DNA of 64,000 bases, taken from NCBI RefSeq assembly GCF_001815905.1, contig NZ_KV823286.1:39288-103287 (forward strand). The letters are read 5' to 3'. The notes below the pieces were generated by a model. It did no database searches. It saw nothing but the letters and a program-made list of their open reading frames with translations, and was not told the DNA's origin. Numbering within the stretch: the first letter of the stretch is position 1; each line of letters begins with the position of its first letter. The stretch comes from Brevibacterium sp. HMSC07C04 (GTDB taxonomy: Bacteria; Actinomycetota; Actinomycetes; Actinomycetales; Brevibacteriaceae). The translations under genes were made by a program, and so were the position numbers. Shown here in pieces: positions 30,154 to 38,443 of the stretch.

Positions 30154-30879
30154 GTGAAGATCACAGCACTGACAGCCTCGCTGTCCGAATCGAGCACCAG
30201 CAATCGGCTGGCGCAGAGGATTCTCGACACCGCGACTGAACTGGCGGCAGAAACTGCGAAAGAAGCCGCGGCAGAGCTAGCAACAGAAACCGCGCCAGCA
30301 GACCCACAAGCGACAGCCCCACTCGAAACCGAGGTCATCAACCTGCGCGAGCTGTCCCACCAGCTGGTCGATTCGATGCTCACCGGCGTGCAATCGGACG
30401 CGCTCGACGAGGTCTACGCAAAACTGCGCACCTCTGACGCCGTGGTGCTCGCAGCTCCTGTCTACAACGCCGCACCCATCGGTCTGCTGACCATGTTCCT
30501 GCAGCTGTTCCCCGAGGCCGGTCTGCGCGGCATCCCCGTCGTGTTGGCCTCCACCGGCGGTACGGCTCGCCACTCTCTGGCCATGGATCAGCGCATTCGG
30601 CCCATCATCGCCTACCTCAAGGGGCTCGCCTTGCCGACGGCCGTCTTCGCGGCCACCGACGATTGGGGTCTGCCGGAAGAGCAGACCGGTATGTGCAGGC
30701 GGATCGAGGCGGCAGTTGAAGAGCTGCTGGAGCTCGCCTTGGGGCGAGGTTCGGGAGGTGCTGGAAACTCACGAGGTGCCAGCACCTCGGGTGCCCACGG
30801 CACCTCGCGCGGTGTGGAACCGGTCGATGAGTTCGATCCGAACACCATCACCCCGTTCGAACAGCTGCTCGGCGGCTGA
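30154..30879 (+). CDS. NAD(P)H-dependent FMN reductase (CE1759 type)
   Basis: GTG 30154 is 2 nt after the monooxygenase stop; the open frame further upstream is inside that gene. The 241-residue flavodoxin-like protein has LSESSTSNRLAQRIL (phosphate loop), a central Ala/Glu-rich insert (about 28-60), AAPVYNAAPIGLLTMFLQL (flavin loop) and ASTGGTARHSLAMDQRIRP. The last 40 residues are Gly/Ser/Thr low-complexity. It most likely supplies FMNH2 to the neighbouring monooxygenase. Confidence 0.9.
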   Translation: MKITALTASLSESSTSNRLAQRILDTATELAAETAKEAAAELATETAPADPQATAPLETEVINLRELSHQLVDSMLTGVQSDALDEVYAKLRTSDAVVLAAPVYNAAPIGLLTMFLQLFPEAGLRGIPVVLASTGGTARHSLAMDQRIRPIIAYLKGLALPTAVFAATDDWGLPEEQTGMCRRIEAAVEELLELALGRGSGGAGNSRGASTSGAHGTSRGVEPVDEFDPNTITPFEQLLGG

Positions 30880-31024
30880 GCCGGGGCAGGGGAGCCGTAC
30901 CCAGCCGCGAACCGACGAGAAGCTGAGCTCCGCCTCGTGAGCCCTGGCCCGTCAACCCAGCCAGCTCTGTCCGCCTTGTGAACTGCGCCGGGAAGAAGCG
31001 CAGCCAGGCTGACACAATGAGGCC

Positions 31025-31957
31025 ATGAGCACGATCACGAAAATCGCCTTTCCGGACCCCGACCTTCTTGACGATGTGAGCTCGCGCCTGAGCGAAAGCG
31101 CCCGCAGTGCCCTTGACCTGCGGGTGTGGTCGGCCGAACACCCAGATTCCGACCCTGCGGATCTCGACGCTGTGATCCTGCCCTATCTGGGCGCGGAGTC
31201 GACCGTCGCGAAACTCGATGAGATCAACGACCTCAAACTCGTCCAGGCCCAGACGACCGGCTACGACGTGGTCAACCACCTGGTCGGCGAGGTCACCGTC
31301 ACCACGGGTGCTGGGGCACATGCGGCAGCGACTGCGGAACTGGCCGTCGGCCTCGTACTGGCGCGGCTGCGGGGGCTCGACGAGGCGGCCTGCAACCAGC
31401 TGACCGGCACGTGGGACCACCAGCGTCGTTTGTCCCTGGCCGACCGGAAAGTCACCCTGCTGGGCGTCGGAGGCATTGGCGAGGAGATCCGCCGCCGCCT
31501 GGAACCGTTCGAAGTGGAGATCACCCGCGTGGGCAGCCGCGCCAGGGAAGACGAACACGGCACGGTCTACGGCAATGACGACCTCGCTGAGATCCTTCCG
31601 AATACGGAAGTGCTCATCATCGTCACCCCGCTGAACGAGCACACCGAGGGCATGGTGAACGCGGAATTCCTCGCACAGTTGCCCGATGGTGCGCTCGTGT
31701 GCAATGTGGGCCGGGGCAAGATCGTCGACACGGACGCGCTGCTGGCTGAGCTCGAATCGTGCCGACTGCACGCTGCGCTCGATGTTGTCGACCTCGAACC
31801 GCTGCCAGAAGATCACCCGCTGTGGAAGGCCCCGAACACGCTCATCGCCCCGCATGTCGGCGGCAACACGAGCGCTTTCTTCCCGCGGATCCTGGGGATC
31901 CTCACGGAGCAGCTCGAAAGGATTGCCGCGGGCGAGGAGCCGCTCAACAAGGTCTGA
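31025..31957 (+). CDS. D-isomer-specific 2-hydroxyacid dehydrogenase family protein
   Basis: The 310-residue NAD(P)-dependent enzyme has the Rossmann fingerprint LLGVGGIGEEIRRRL, the conserved NVGRGKIVDTDALLAEL (catalytic Arg region), Glu in DVVDLEPLPEDHPLW and His in APHVGGNTSAF. It reduces or oxidises an unidentified 2-keto/2-hydroxy acid. It is distinct from the true serA at 59512, lacking ACT domains. It is a stand-alone gene between the flavin pair and ilvD. Confidence 0.88.
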   Translation: MSTITKIAFPDPDLLDDVSSRLSESARSALDLRVWSAEHPDSDPADLDAVILPYLGAESTVAKLDEINDLKLVQAQTTGYDVVNHLVGEVTVTTGAGAHAAATAELAVGLVLARLRGLDEAACNQLTGTWDHQRRLSLADRKVTLLGVGGIGEEIRRRLEPFEVEITRVGSRAREDEHGTVYGNDDLAEILPNTEVLIIVTPLNEHTEGMVNAEFLAQLPDGALVCNVGRGKIVDTDALLAELESCRLHAALDVVDLEPLPEDHPLWKAPNTLIAPHVGGNTSAFFPRILGILTEQLERIAAGEEPLNKV

Positions 31958-32024
31958 ATCTGCTGGTACGCACCCGACCTGTCCGAATAGTGCACACGTT
32001 CTCCAGCATGTGGACAAGAAGATC

Positions 32025-32030
32025 TAGACT
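32025..32030 (+). promoter_or_regulatory. Putative -10 (TAGACT) of ilvD
   Basis: TAGACT is followed by 6 nt and the ATG of ilvD. No ribosome site is present, which suggests a leaderless transcript. Confidence 0.5.
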
Positions 32031-32036
32031 GCGCTT

Positions 32037-33737
32037 ATGAGCGAAACACCAGATATCAAGCCGCGTTCTCGCGACGTAACGGACGGACTCGAACGCGCCG
32101 CTGCCCGCGGTATGCTGCGGGCTGTTGGAATGGGCGACGACGACTGGGAAAAGCCGCAGATCGGCGTGGCCAGTTCGTGGAACGAAATCACCCCGTGCAA
32201 CCTCACGCTGGAAAAGCTGGCCGGGTTCGCCAAAGAGGGCGTTCACGCTGCAGGCGGCTACCCGCTGGAGTTTGGCACGATTTCCGTGTCCGACGGCATT
32301 TCCATGGGCCACGAGGGTATGCACTATTCGCTGGTGAGCCGCGAAATCATCACCGACTCGGTCGAAACCGTCTTCGGTGCTGAGCGTCTGGACGGCTCAG
32401 TCCTCCTGGCTGGCTGTGACAAGTCGATTCCCGGCATGCTCATGGCGGCAGCCCGCTTGGGACTGTCGAGCGTGTTCCTCTACAACGGTTCGATCATGCC
32501 GGGTACGGCAAAGCTGTCGGATGGCACCGAAAAGGAAGTCACCCTCATCGACGCCTTCGAGGCGGTCGGCGCCTGCCGTGCCGGGAAGATGACCGAAGCT
32601 GACGTTGATGCCATTGAGCGCGCTGTCTGCCCGGGTGAAGGTGCGTGCGGTGGTATGTACACCGCCAACACGATGGCCTCGGCCGCCGAAGCCATGGGCA
32701 TGTCGCTGCCGGGGTCGGCTGCTCCGCCGGCTATCCACACCAACCGCACGCTGTTTGCCCGCGCATCGGGCGAGGCTGTTGTCGAGTTGCTGCGCCGCGG
32801 CATCACCACGAAGGACATCATCACCTACGAATCGATCTGCAATGCGATTGCGGTGACAATGGCCTTCGGCGGTTCGACCAACGCGGTGCTGCACCTGCTG
32901 GCAATTGCCCACGAAGCCGGTGTTGAGCTTTCGCTCGATGACTTCAACCGTATCGGCGACAAGGTTCCGCACCTGGGCAACGTCAAGCCGTTTGGCGACT
33001 ACGTCATGAACGACGTCTTCAAGATGGGCGGCGTTCCCGTGGTCATGAAGGCTCTGCTGGACGCCGGTCTGCTGGAGGGAGACTGCATGACGGTCACCGG
33101 CAAGACGGTTGCGGAGAACCTCAAGACCATCAACCCGCCGGACCCGGACGGCAAGATTGTTCGCGCTATGAGCAACCCCATCCACAAGACCGGTGGTCTG
33201 ACGGTGCTCACCGGATCGCTGGCACCGGAAGGTGCGGTCGTGAAGTCGGCGGGCTTCGACGCCGATGTCTTCGAAGGCACCGCCCGCGTGTTCGACCGCG
33301 AACAGGCCGCAATGGACGCCGTTCTGGAAGGCAAGCTCAAGGCCGGCGACGTCATCATCATCCGCTACGAAGGCCCCAAGGGCGGTCCGGGTATGCGCGA
33401 AATGCTCGCCATCACCGGTGCCATCAAGGGTGCCGGCATCGGCAAGGACGTTCTGCTCATCACCGACGGTCGCTTCTCGGGTGGTTCGACCGGTCTGTGC
33501 ATCGGCCACGTCGCTCCTGAGGCTGTTGACGGCGGACCGATCGCCTTTGTCGAAGACGGCGACAAGATCACCGTTGACATTGCCGCTCGTTCTATCGACC
33601 TGCACGTCGATCAAGCCGAGCTCGACCGTCGTCGCGAAAACTGGACGCTGCCGGAGAACCCGCGCCTGCACGGCACGCTCGGCAAGTACTCCAAGCTGGT
33701 CCGCTCGGCCGCGCTCGGAGCCGTCACGACGGACTGA
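32037..33737 (+). CDS. ilvD: Dihydroxy-acid dehydratase
   Basis: Dehydrates dihydroxy-isovalerate and dihydroxy-methylvalerate in valine and isoleucine synthesis. The 566-residue product is full length. The iron-sulfur cysteines appear as Cys54 (TPCNLT), Cys127 ([10 protein letters not shown]) and Cys198 ([16 protein letters not shown]), the pattern of [2Fe-2S]-type DHADs. Its last codons ([10 protein letters not shown]) fall inside the left copy of a 96-bp direct repeat. A diverged second copy of this gene end lies 3.6 kb downstream. Confidence 0.96.
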   Translation: MSETPDIKPRSRDVTDGLERAAARGMLRAVGMGDDDWEKPQIGVASSWNEITPCNLTLEKLAGFAKEGVHAAGGYPLEFGTISVSDGISMGHEGMHYSLVSREIITDSVETVFGAERLDGSVLLAGCDKSIPGMLMAAARLGLSSVFLYNGSIMPGTAKLSDGTEKEVTLIDAFEAVGACRAGKMTEADVDAIERAVCPGEGACGGMYTANTMASAAEAMGMSLPGSAAPPAIHTNRTLFARASGEAVVELLRRGITTKDIITYESICNAIAVTMAFGGSTNAVLHLLAIAHEAGVELSLDDFNRIGDKVPHLGNVKPFGDYVMNDVFKMGGVPVVMKALLDAGLLEGDCMTVTGKTVAENLKTINPPDPDGKIVRAMSNPIHKTGGLTVLTGSLAPEGAVVKSAGFDADVFEGTARVFDREQAAMDAVLEGKLKAGDVIIIRYEGPKGGPGMREMLAITGAIKGAGIGKDVLLITDGRFSGGSTGLCIGHVAPEAVDGGPIAFVEDGDKITVDIAARSIDLHVDQAELDRRRENWTLPENPRLHGTLGKYSKLVRSAALGAVTTD

Positions 33738-33796
33738 GTCACGTCAGGGGAGTGCTGCACACGCTCCCGAGGTGCCTGCTGGGTACCGCTGAAAAC
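33701..33796 (+). repeat. Left copy of 96-bp direct repeat (ilvD 3' end plus trailer)
   Basis: Aligned without gaps to 37324-37419 at a constant offset of 3623; I count about 84 of 96 positions identical. It spans the final 12 codons of ilvD, the TGA and 59 nt of trailer, including a GGGAG...CTCCC hairpin that persists in both copies despite substitutions. Confidence 0.85.
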
Positions 33797-33804
33797 TGAA
33801 GTAC

Positions 33805-33842
33805 GCGAAAGGGGCACAGGTGGAAACCTGTGCCCCTTTCGC
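33805..33842 (+). terminator. Terminator after ilvD
   Basis: A perfect 17-bp stem starting GCGAAAGGGGCACAGGT with a GGAA tetraloop and a TTTCGC end. It lies just beyond the left 96-bp repeat. Confidence 0.85.
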
Positions 33843-33909
33843 ATGCCCTGACGCTTCTGACCGATGAAAGTCGGGCGTCTGGCCTGCTGAAACGCTATTC
33901 ACAGAGAAC

Positions 33910-33928
33910 TTAGGTAATGCTAACCTCA
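33910..33928 (+). promoter_or_regulatory. DtxR/IdeR-type iron box
   Basis: TTAGGTAATGCTAACCTCA closely follows the 19-bp DtxR/IdeR consensus (TTAGGTTAGCCTAACCTAA): both half-sites TTAGGT and CTAACCT are present. It lies 92 bp upstream of the LPXTG protein gene. DtxR-type regulators repress in Fe(II)-replete cells, so the islet genes are predicted to be induced by iron limitation. Confidence 0.75.
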
Positions 33929-33954
33929 TTAGGTCAGGAAACCCTGACCTAATG
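33927..33954. promoter_or_regulatory. Perfect 12-bp inverted repeat overlapping the iron box
   Basis: CATTAGGTCAGG and its exact complement CCTGACCTAATG flank a 4-nt loop (AAAC). It overlaps the iron box by two bases and again contains TTAGGT/ACCTAA half-sites, here 24 bp across. It may be a second regulator site or an mRNA hairpin in the leader. Confidence 0.6.
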
Positions 33955-34019
33955 ATTTCGGGTCCTCAAAGGCGGCTGATTCATCGGCGGCCGACGGGGG
34001 CACTCACAGAAAGCAGTAC

Positions 34020-35897
34020 ATGAAAACTCAAGCGACATCGTGGCCAAGACGGGCTGCTGCATCAGCGGCCTCCGTTCTCTTGGCCGCGACAGCACTCGCG
34101 GTCGGCCAAGCGAGCCCGGCCACAGCGGCTCCCGCTGACGATGTGCTTACGTGGACAGGGGCCACGGGGGCTGCAACAGGGTCAGCCGTCTCGCAGAGCT
34201 CCTGCGATTTCACCGGCGACGGCAAACACGACATAGTCACCAGTGCGTGGATGTGGGACCGTTTGGGCACAAGCTCAGTAGGCGTGGCCTACGTGATTCC
34301 GGGCGACGCGAAGCAGGGGCAACTCGATGACCCGACAATGGGTGTCATCAGAATTGAAGGACCTTCGGAGGAGAACGCGCTCGTTGGCTTCAGCGTCAAC
34401 TGCGCCGGTGATGTCAACGGCGACGGAATTGACGACATCATCGTCACGCAGTTCACCGAATCGCGGGCATACGTGGTCTTCGGCAGCAGAGAGTCCGAGC
34501 ACATTCAGCTGGACCACCTGGGTGATCGCGGTTTCATCATCGCCAGCAAGCAGAATGACAGGACTGGCTACTTTGCAACCGGCGTCGGTGATATCGACGG
34601 CGACGGCAAGGACGATGTCGCAGTAATCTCGCTGACTCGCAACAGCAGGGCCGGTGCGGCGACCGTGGTCGCTGGAAGCGACGACATCGCAACCGTAGAG
34701 ATTCCCGATTCCAAGCGGATCATCGCCACAATTGAAGGTGCGCCGGAACAGGGGCTGTCGACAATCGCCCCGGCCGGAGACGTCAACGGCGACGGCAAGC
34801 CCGACCTCGTGCTGGGCGGCTATGTTGCCAAGCCCGCTGGCTATGAGGGAAGCGCCCACGGCATGGCGTGGGTTGTATTCGGCCATGTCAGGGGTGAAGT
34901 CAAGCTCGGCGAAGACTTCGAAGGCTTCACCGTCAACGGCCCTGAGCGCGGACGGGACCGCTTGGGTATATCTGTTGCCTCCGCCGGCGATATCGACAAC
35001 GACGGCAAAGCCGACCTGATCATCGGTGCTGACGGCGCACCGGGTGCGGGGCCAGACAAGCGCAACGGCGCGGTTGCGATCGTCCGCGGTGCCGACTCCA
35101 AGCAGACAGTGACCACTGACCCGACGGCGGCTGGCGGCAAGTCAGTTGAAGCTGACGGCAAGGCCCGCGGATGGTGGATCGACGGTGGTGAGGACGCAGG
35201 CAGCTTCGGCTTTGCGGTGTCCGCACTGCCGCCGCAGAAGAAGGGCAGCTCCGGCACGCTGGTCATCGGCGATTACTCGGCGAACCGCGCATGGGCGCTC
35301 GACACTCGCGCGCTCAACGCCCCGCGGATCTCTGTTGATGATGTTTCAGACGACTACATTTCCGTTATCAAGGGCGAAGCCAAAGCCGAGCGCCTGGGAC
35401 GCGGCGTCGGAGTCGTCGAAGGGATGAACGGCCGCAATGGTCACCAGTTCGTGGCCGGCGGCGATGCAATCGGAAGCATCGGCACCGTAAGGGTGGCAGA
35501 TATGCCTGCCCAGGGTCCGACCGACGACGAACCTCCGGCAGCTCCTGATCCGGAAGAAGAGCCGACAGAGGACAGCACACAGACCTCTGATCCCGCCGAT
35601 GGCACTCAGCAGCCAGAAGCCCCCGGAGACGATGCCGATACCGACACAGGAGCACCCGAGGGATCTGAACCAGAAGGCGACACCGGTTCTTCAGGCAACT
35701 CTCGTGAGAACGGTGCAGGTGCCGGTTCAAGCGCCGAAGCCGGTGAAGGGGCTGGCACAGAAGCCCAGCAGCAAGGCGGCAACAACAGTCCGCTGCCGCG
35801 TACGGGAGCGCAGTTTGCCGGCGCGCTCGCCGCAGGTGCCGCTCTGATCGCCTTCGGCATTACCGCAATCATGCTTTTCCGCAGGAGGGCAAAGTGA
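34020..35897 (+). CDS. LPXTG-anchored FG-GAP repeat surface protein
   Basis: The 625-residue product has a signal peptide with PRR near its start (cleavage about residue 37). A seven-bladed-type FG-GAP/integrin-alpha-like propeller follows, with five visible Ca-binding loops: DFTGDGKHD, DVNGDGIDD, DIDGDGKDD, DVNGDGKPD and DIDNDGKAD. A disordered acidic/Pro/Gly-rich stalk (about 500-590) leads to a sortase signal LPRTG (592-596), a hydrophobic helix and RRRAK. It should be covalently attached to peptidoglycan. It follows an iron box and is coupled to the next gene (GTGA overlap). The ligand is unknown; adhesion or metal/haem capture are guesses. Confidence 0.88.
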   Translation: MKTQATSWPRRAAASAASVLLAATALAVGQASPATAAPADDVLTWTGATGAATGSAVSQSSCDFTGDGKHDIVTSAWMWDRLGTSSVGVAYVIPGDAKQGQLDDPTMGVIRIEGPSEENALVGFSVNCAGDVNGDGIDDIIVTQFTESRAYVVFGSRESEHIQLDHLGDRGFIIASKQNDRTGYFATGVGDIDGDGKDDVAVISLTRNSRAGAATVVAGSDDIATVEIPDSKRIIATIEGAPEQGLSTIAPAGDVNGDGKPDLVLGGYVAKPAGYEGSAHGMAWVVFGHVRGEVKLGEDFEGFTVNGPERGRDRLGISVASAGDIDNDGKADLIIGADGAPGAGPDKRNGAVAIVRGADSKQTVTTDPTAAGGKSVEADGKARGWWIDGGEDAGSFGFAVSALPPQKKGSSGTLVIGDYSANRAWALDTRALNAPRISVDDVSDDYISVIKGEAKAERLGRGVGVVEGMNGRNGHQFVAGGDAIGSIGTVRVADMPAQGPTDDEPPAAPDPEEEPTEDSTQTSDPADGTQQPEAPGDDADTDTGAPEGSEPEGDTGSSGNSRENGAGAGSSAEAGEGAGTEAQQQGGNNSPLPRTGAQFAGALAAGAALIAFGITAIMLFRRRAK

Positions 35898-37318
35898 AAA
35901 TCAATCGAAAGACGGCTGCCGCAGCCGCATTCAGTGCTCTTCTGGCTTTGTGCGGAGCTACCGCTGCAGCTGCTGAGCCTGCCGCGACCCCCTCGGAGGA
36001 GCCGACAGAACAGGAGCGCACACCGGCTGAGGAGACAGCTCCCACCGCCGAACCGTCGCCTACGGGCACTGCCGAACCCAGCGCACCGGCAGATGACAAC
36101 GGTAGCGACCACCACAGCACAGCAGATACGCACCACGGTCACGAAAACCATGATGACGGAGCGCGCAAGACATACGGCTGGGAGCCGTCGGAGTACGACA
36201 CGTGCCCAGCCTCGCTGCACGATGAATACACGGTGACAGGGCCCGACGGCAAGCGCTACGACTCGTGGCACCCAACTTCCGCGGTCGACCCCGCTACCGG
36301 AAAGAAGTGCACCTTCGGCCATGAACACGGAGACGATCCGAGCACTTCCGATATCTACGAGTGGGCTGTTAAGAAGACCGGTGACAAGGCAACCGGCATT
36401 CCGTTCAGCTACGCAAACGAGGTTTCGGCAGTGGCCGCCGAAGAGCACGGTTCAGTGCCTCACCGGCACGAAGACCACTACGGGCACAAGTTCGTTGTCC
36501 GCAACAACGTCAAGCAGGTGCGGGCAGACCGAGCAGGCTATGCGCGCGATGCGTCCGGCAAGCCGATCGAATGCGACTACCTGATGAAGGTGCACCAGGG
36601 GTCCCATTCGAAGGACGCTCTGAGCAACAATGCCCACGAACTGTTCTACGCGGTTCGCTGCAGTGATGGAACCGAAATGGCCGTCACGACGTTGACGCCC
36701 TTCGGCCAGCCGAACGAATACATCCGCAACTGCACGGACGAAAAGGTGCAGACCAGCGGATCCGATTTGCCGGGTGCAAACACCGGTGCGCGGCGAATTC
36801 CTGATGAGAAGTGCGTAAATGCCAATGTGCTCAACGGTCCGAAGACCAGCGATGTGTGGGGGCTGTACGAATTGTGGGAGTCGGACACGACGATCGTGGA
36901 TCCAAGCGGCAAGACAATCGCCCGCTTCGACCCGTGGTTCGGTGTGCGCAATCCATCGCGCTTTGCCTCAGGCAGTGAGGCAAAGCCGGTCTCCCAGCTG
37001 TTCGACAGCGAAAAGACGGTTGGCTGGCCGTGGTCGACGATGTCCGGTGCCCTTGACCAGAAGGACCCGTCCTCGCCGTTCAACGGAGCACAGCGTGATG
37101 TCTATGTTCAGAACTCGACGGTCGACAACAGCGGCGGGTCGGAGTTCATCTACACGGACGCCTACGGTCGCAACAGCGCAAACAGCGAATTCACCGGTTC
37201 GATTCGACAGTACGTGTCGACGACGTCGAACACATCGCTGCCAGAACTCGAACGCAGGGCTTTCGGGTTCAACACCGACTATGGAGCTCCTGGAACCGGT
37301 GTTCACGCGCCGAACTGA
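35894..37318 (+). CDS. Secreted histidine-rich, six-cysteine protein of unknown family
   Basis: GTG 35894 overlaps the previous stop. The 474-residue product has a signal peptide (cleavage about AAAA-EPA, residue 27) and a Glu/Pro/Thr linker. A His cluster of six His lies within residues 73-86, with further clusters CTFGHEHGDD (140s) and PHRHEDHYGHK (189-199). Six cysteines (about 104, 139, 227, 256, 280, 307) could form three disulfides. There is no LPXTG motif or membrane helix, so it is released or bound by its neighbour. No enzyme motif recognised. Histidine density plus the upstream iron box suggest metal binding (inference). Confidence 0.8.
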   Translation: MKINRKTAAAAAFSALLALCGATAAAAEPAATPSEEPTEQERTPAEETAPTAEPSPTGTAEPSAPADDNGSDHHSTADTHHGHENHDDGARKTYGWEPSEYDTCPASLHDEYTVTGPDGKRYDSWHPTSAVDPATGKKCTFGHEHGDDPSTSDIYEWAVKKTGDKATGIPFSYANEVSAVAAEEHGSVPHRHEDHYGHKFVVRNNVKQVRADRAGYARDASGKPIECDYLMKVHQGSHSKDALSNNAHELFYAVRCSDGTEMAVTTLTPFGQPNEYIRNCTDEKVQTSGSDLPGANTGARRIPDEKCVNANVLNGPKTSDVWGLYELWESDTTIVDPSGKTIARFDPWFGVRNPSRFASGSEAKPVSQLFDSEKTVGWPWSTMSGALDQKDPSSPFNGAQRDVYVQNSTVDNSGGSEFIYTDAYGRNSANSEFTGSIRQYVSTTSNTSLPELERRAFGFNTDYGAPGTGVHAPN

Positions 37319-37323
37319 GGTTC

Positions 37324-37419
37324 CTGTTCGGCTGCACTCGGAGCCGTCACGACGGACTGAGCCACGTCAGGGGAGCATTGCAAACGCTCCCGAGGTGCCC
37401 GCTGGGTGCTGCTGAAAAC
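37324..37419 (+). repeat. Right copy of 96-bp direct repeat: displaced ilvD 3' end
   Basis: In the ilvD reading frame this copy still encodes [10 protein letters not shown] followed by TGA. The codon differences from the left copy are mainly synonymous transitions (GCC-GCG versus GCT-GCA). It begins 6 bp after the stop of the His-rich protein and is not attached to any ilvD body. It is a gene-end remnant marking the right edge of the islet. Confidence 0.85.
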
Positions 37420-37423
37420 ACGA

Positions 37424-37470
37424 GATCTGCTGTGGTGGGGAAAGGTTCCCACCACAGCAGATCCGTTTTT
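37424..37470 (+). terminator. Terminator at the right edge of the islet
   Basis: A perfect 16-bp stem (GATCTGCTGTGGTGGG and complement) with an 8-nt loop, followed by CGTTTTT. It also separates the islet from the convergent minus-strand gene ending at 37491. Confidence 0.88.
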
Positions 37471-37490
37471 ATTGCCGTGAGCTGAGCTGC

Positions 37491-38051
37491 TCAGTCTTCA
37501 TCGGGAATGTCGGCAGGGTCGGGGTTCTGGGTTTTGGTGCGGCGCACGGAGACGATCGCCCACACAATCGGGATGAGTGCCACAGCACCTCCGCTGAACA
37601 GGCCGCGGGACAGAGGCGTGGTGCCGTCGCGGCTGAAGTTGTCGGCAAGGCCCTGAGTGATATCGGGTACAGGGATGACGGGCTGTCCTGTGGTCAGGTG
37701 GAACACGATTCCGAACAGCAGTGCGGCAACCATGACGCCCATAATCACGTGGGGCCACACCAGCTGGCCCAAGGTGCCCTTGGACAGCAGCTTGTCGACC
37801 TGGACACCGTGACGTTCAGCGTAGAAGTAGATGGCAAACGACGGAATCGACGACAGCACCAGCAGGACGGCGCCCCATGCGCCGCTGCCGGTCAGTGCTA
37901 GTGCGGCGGCAACGGCGGTTGCCGTGTAGACGCTCACGACCGCGCCGAACGACGTTGCCTGCAGCAGAATGCGAGCTTCGCGTTCATGGCCCATCGTTGC
38001 GGAGTAGTAGCCCATCATCCGGTCTATGCGAGGTGTCGGGGAGTTTGTCAT
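37491..38051 (-). CDS. Integral membrane protein partner of an Xre regulator
   Basis: The 186-residue product has an N-terminal cytoplasmic segment and about four helices (SFGAVVSVYTATAVAAALAL, AVLLVLSSIPSFAIYF, VIMGVMVAALLFGIVF, GGAVALIPIVWAIVSV). It resembles the membrane proteins that commonly accompany small Xre regulators in Actinobacteria and Firmicutes; specific function unknown. Its ATG overlaps the regulator's stop (ATGA), so the two are made together under the operator upstream of the regulator. Confidence 0.75.
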   Translation of the reverse strand: MTNSPTPRIDRMMGYYSATMGHEREARILLQATSFGAVVSVYTATAVAAALALTGSGAWGAVLLVLSSIPSFAIYFYAERHGVQVDKLLSKGTLGQLVWPHVIMGVMVAALLFGIVFHLTTGQPVIPVPDITQGLADNFSRDGTTPLSRGLFSGGAVALIPIVWAIVSVRRTKTQNPDPADIPDED

Positions 38052-38266
38052 GAGTTGTCCTCCTGTGCGGTGGGAAAAAGATCTTCGACTGTGTGTTTCA
38101 GCAACTGTGCGATTGACAGTGCTAGGTAGACGCTGGGGGCGTAGTCGCCGCGTTCAATCGAAATGATCGTCTGCCGCGATACACCCACCTTGGCTGCCAG
38201 CTGGGCCTGCGTGAGTTCGGCAAGCAGCCTGGCGCTTTTCACTTTCGGTTTGGGGTGTGTGCTCAT
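38048..38266 (-). CDS. Small Xre-family transcriptional regulator
   Basis: The 72-residue product is essentially only a helix-turn-helix domain: ELTQAQLAAKVGVSRQTIISIERGDYAPSVYLALSIAQLL. The end, HTVEDLFP, is typical of the YozG/YvaO-like one-domain Xre proteins. It probably represses its own operon through the palindromes immediately upstream and is coupled to the membrane protein gene. Such pairs often respond to envelope or antimicrobial stress, but the signal here is unknown. Confidence 0.9.
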   Translation of the reverse strand: MSTHPKPKVKSARLLAELTQAQLAAKVGVSRQTIISIERGDYAPSVYLALSIAQLLKHTVEDLFPTAQEDNS

Positions 38267-38273
38267 CTGTCCT

Positions 38274-38338
38274 CATGTCTAGTTTGTTTGACACAAGGTT
38301 AAGGAAACTAGACATGGCATGTCAAGTAAACCTGACAT
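38274..38338. promoter_or_regulatory. Operator region with two inverted repeats upstream of the Xre gene
   Basis: A perfect 12-bp inverted repeat CATGTCTAGTTT (38274-38285) / AAACTAGACATG (38305-38316) has a 19-nt spacer. A second repeat follows, ATGTCA (38319-38324) / TGACAT (38333-38338). TGTC/GACA half-sites recur in both, suggesting cooperative binding by the small Xre protein. Confidence 0.6.
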
Positions 38339-38443
38339 AAAGGCAAGAATCTTTGACATCGAAGAGTTGAGCAGGCGCCCCGAACCACAGCGGAGCACCC
38401 GAGAAGCGCCCCGACCCGGCACCTCGTCAGACCATGTCGAGCT

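Noticed and set aside
30740..30830. Hairpins GAGGTGCTGG/CCAGCACCTC as a terminator
   Set aside because: They lie within the reductase coding region and arise from the low-complexity Gly/Ser tail; the frame continues past them to 30879.
32397..33671. 424-codon minus-strand frame
   Set aside because: Antisense shadow of ilvD.
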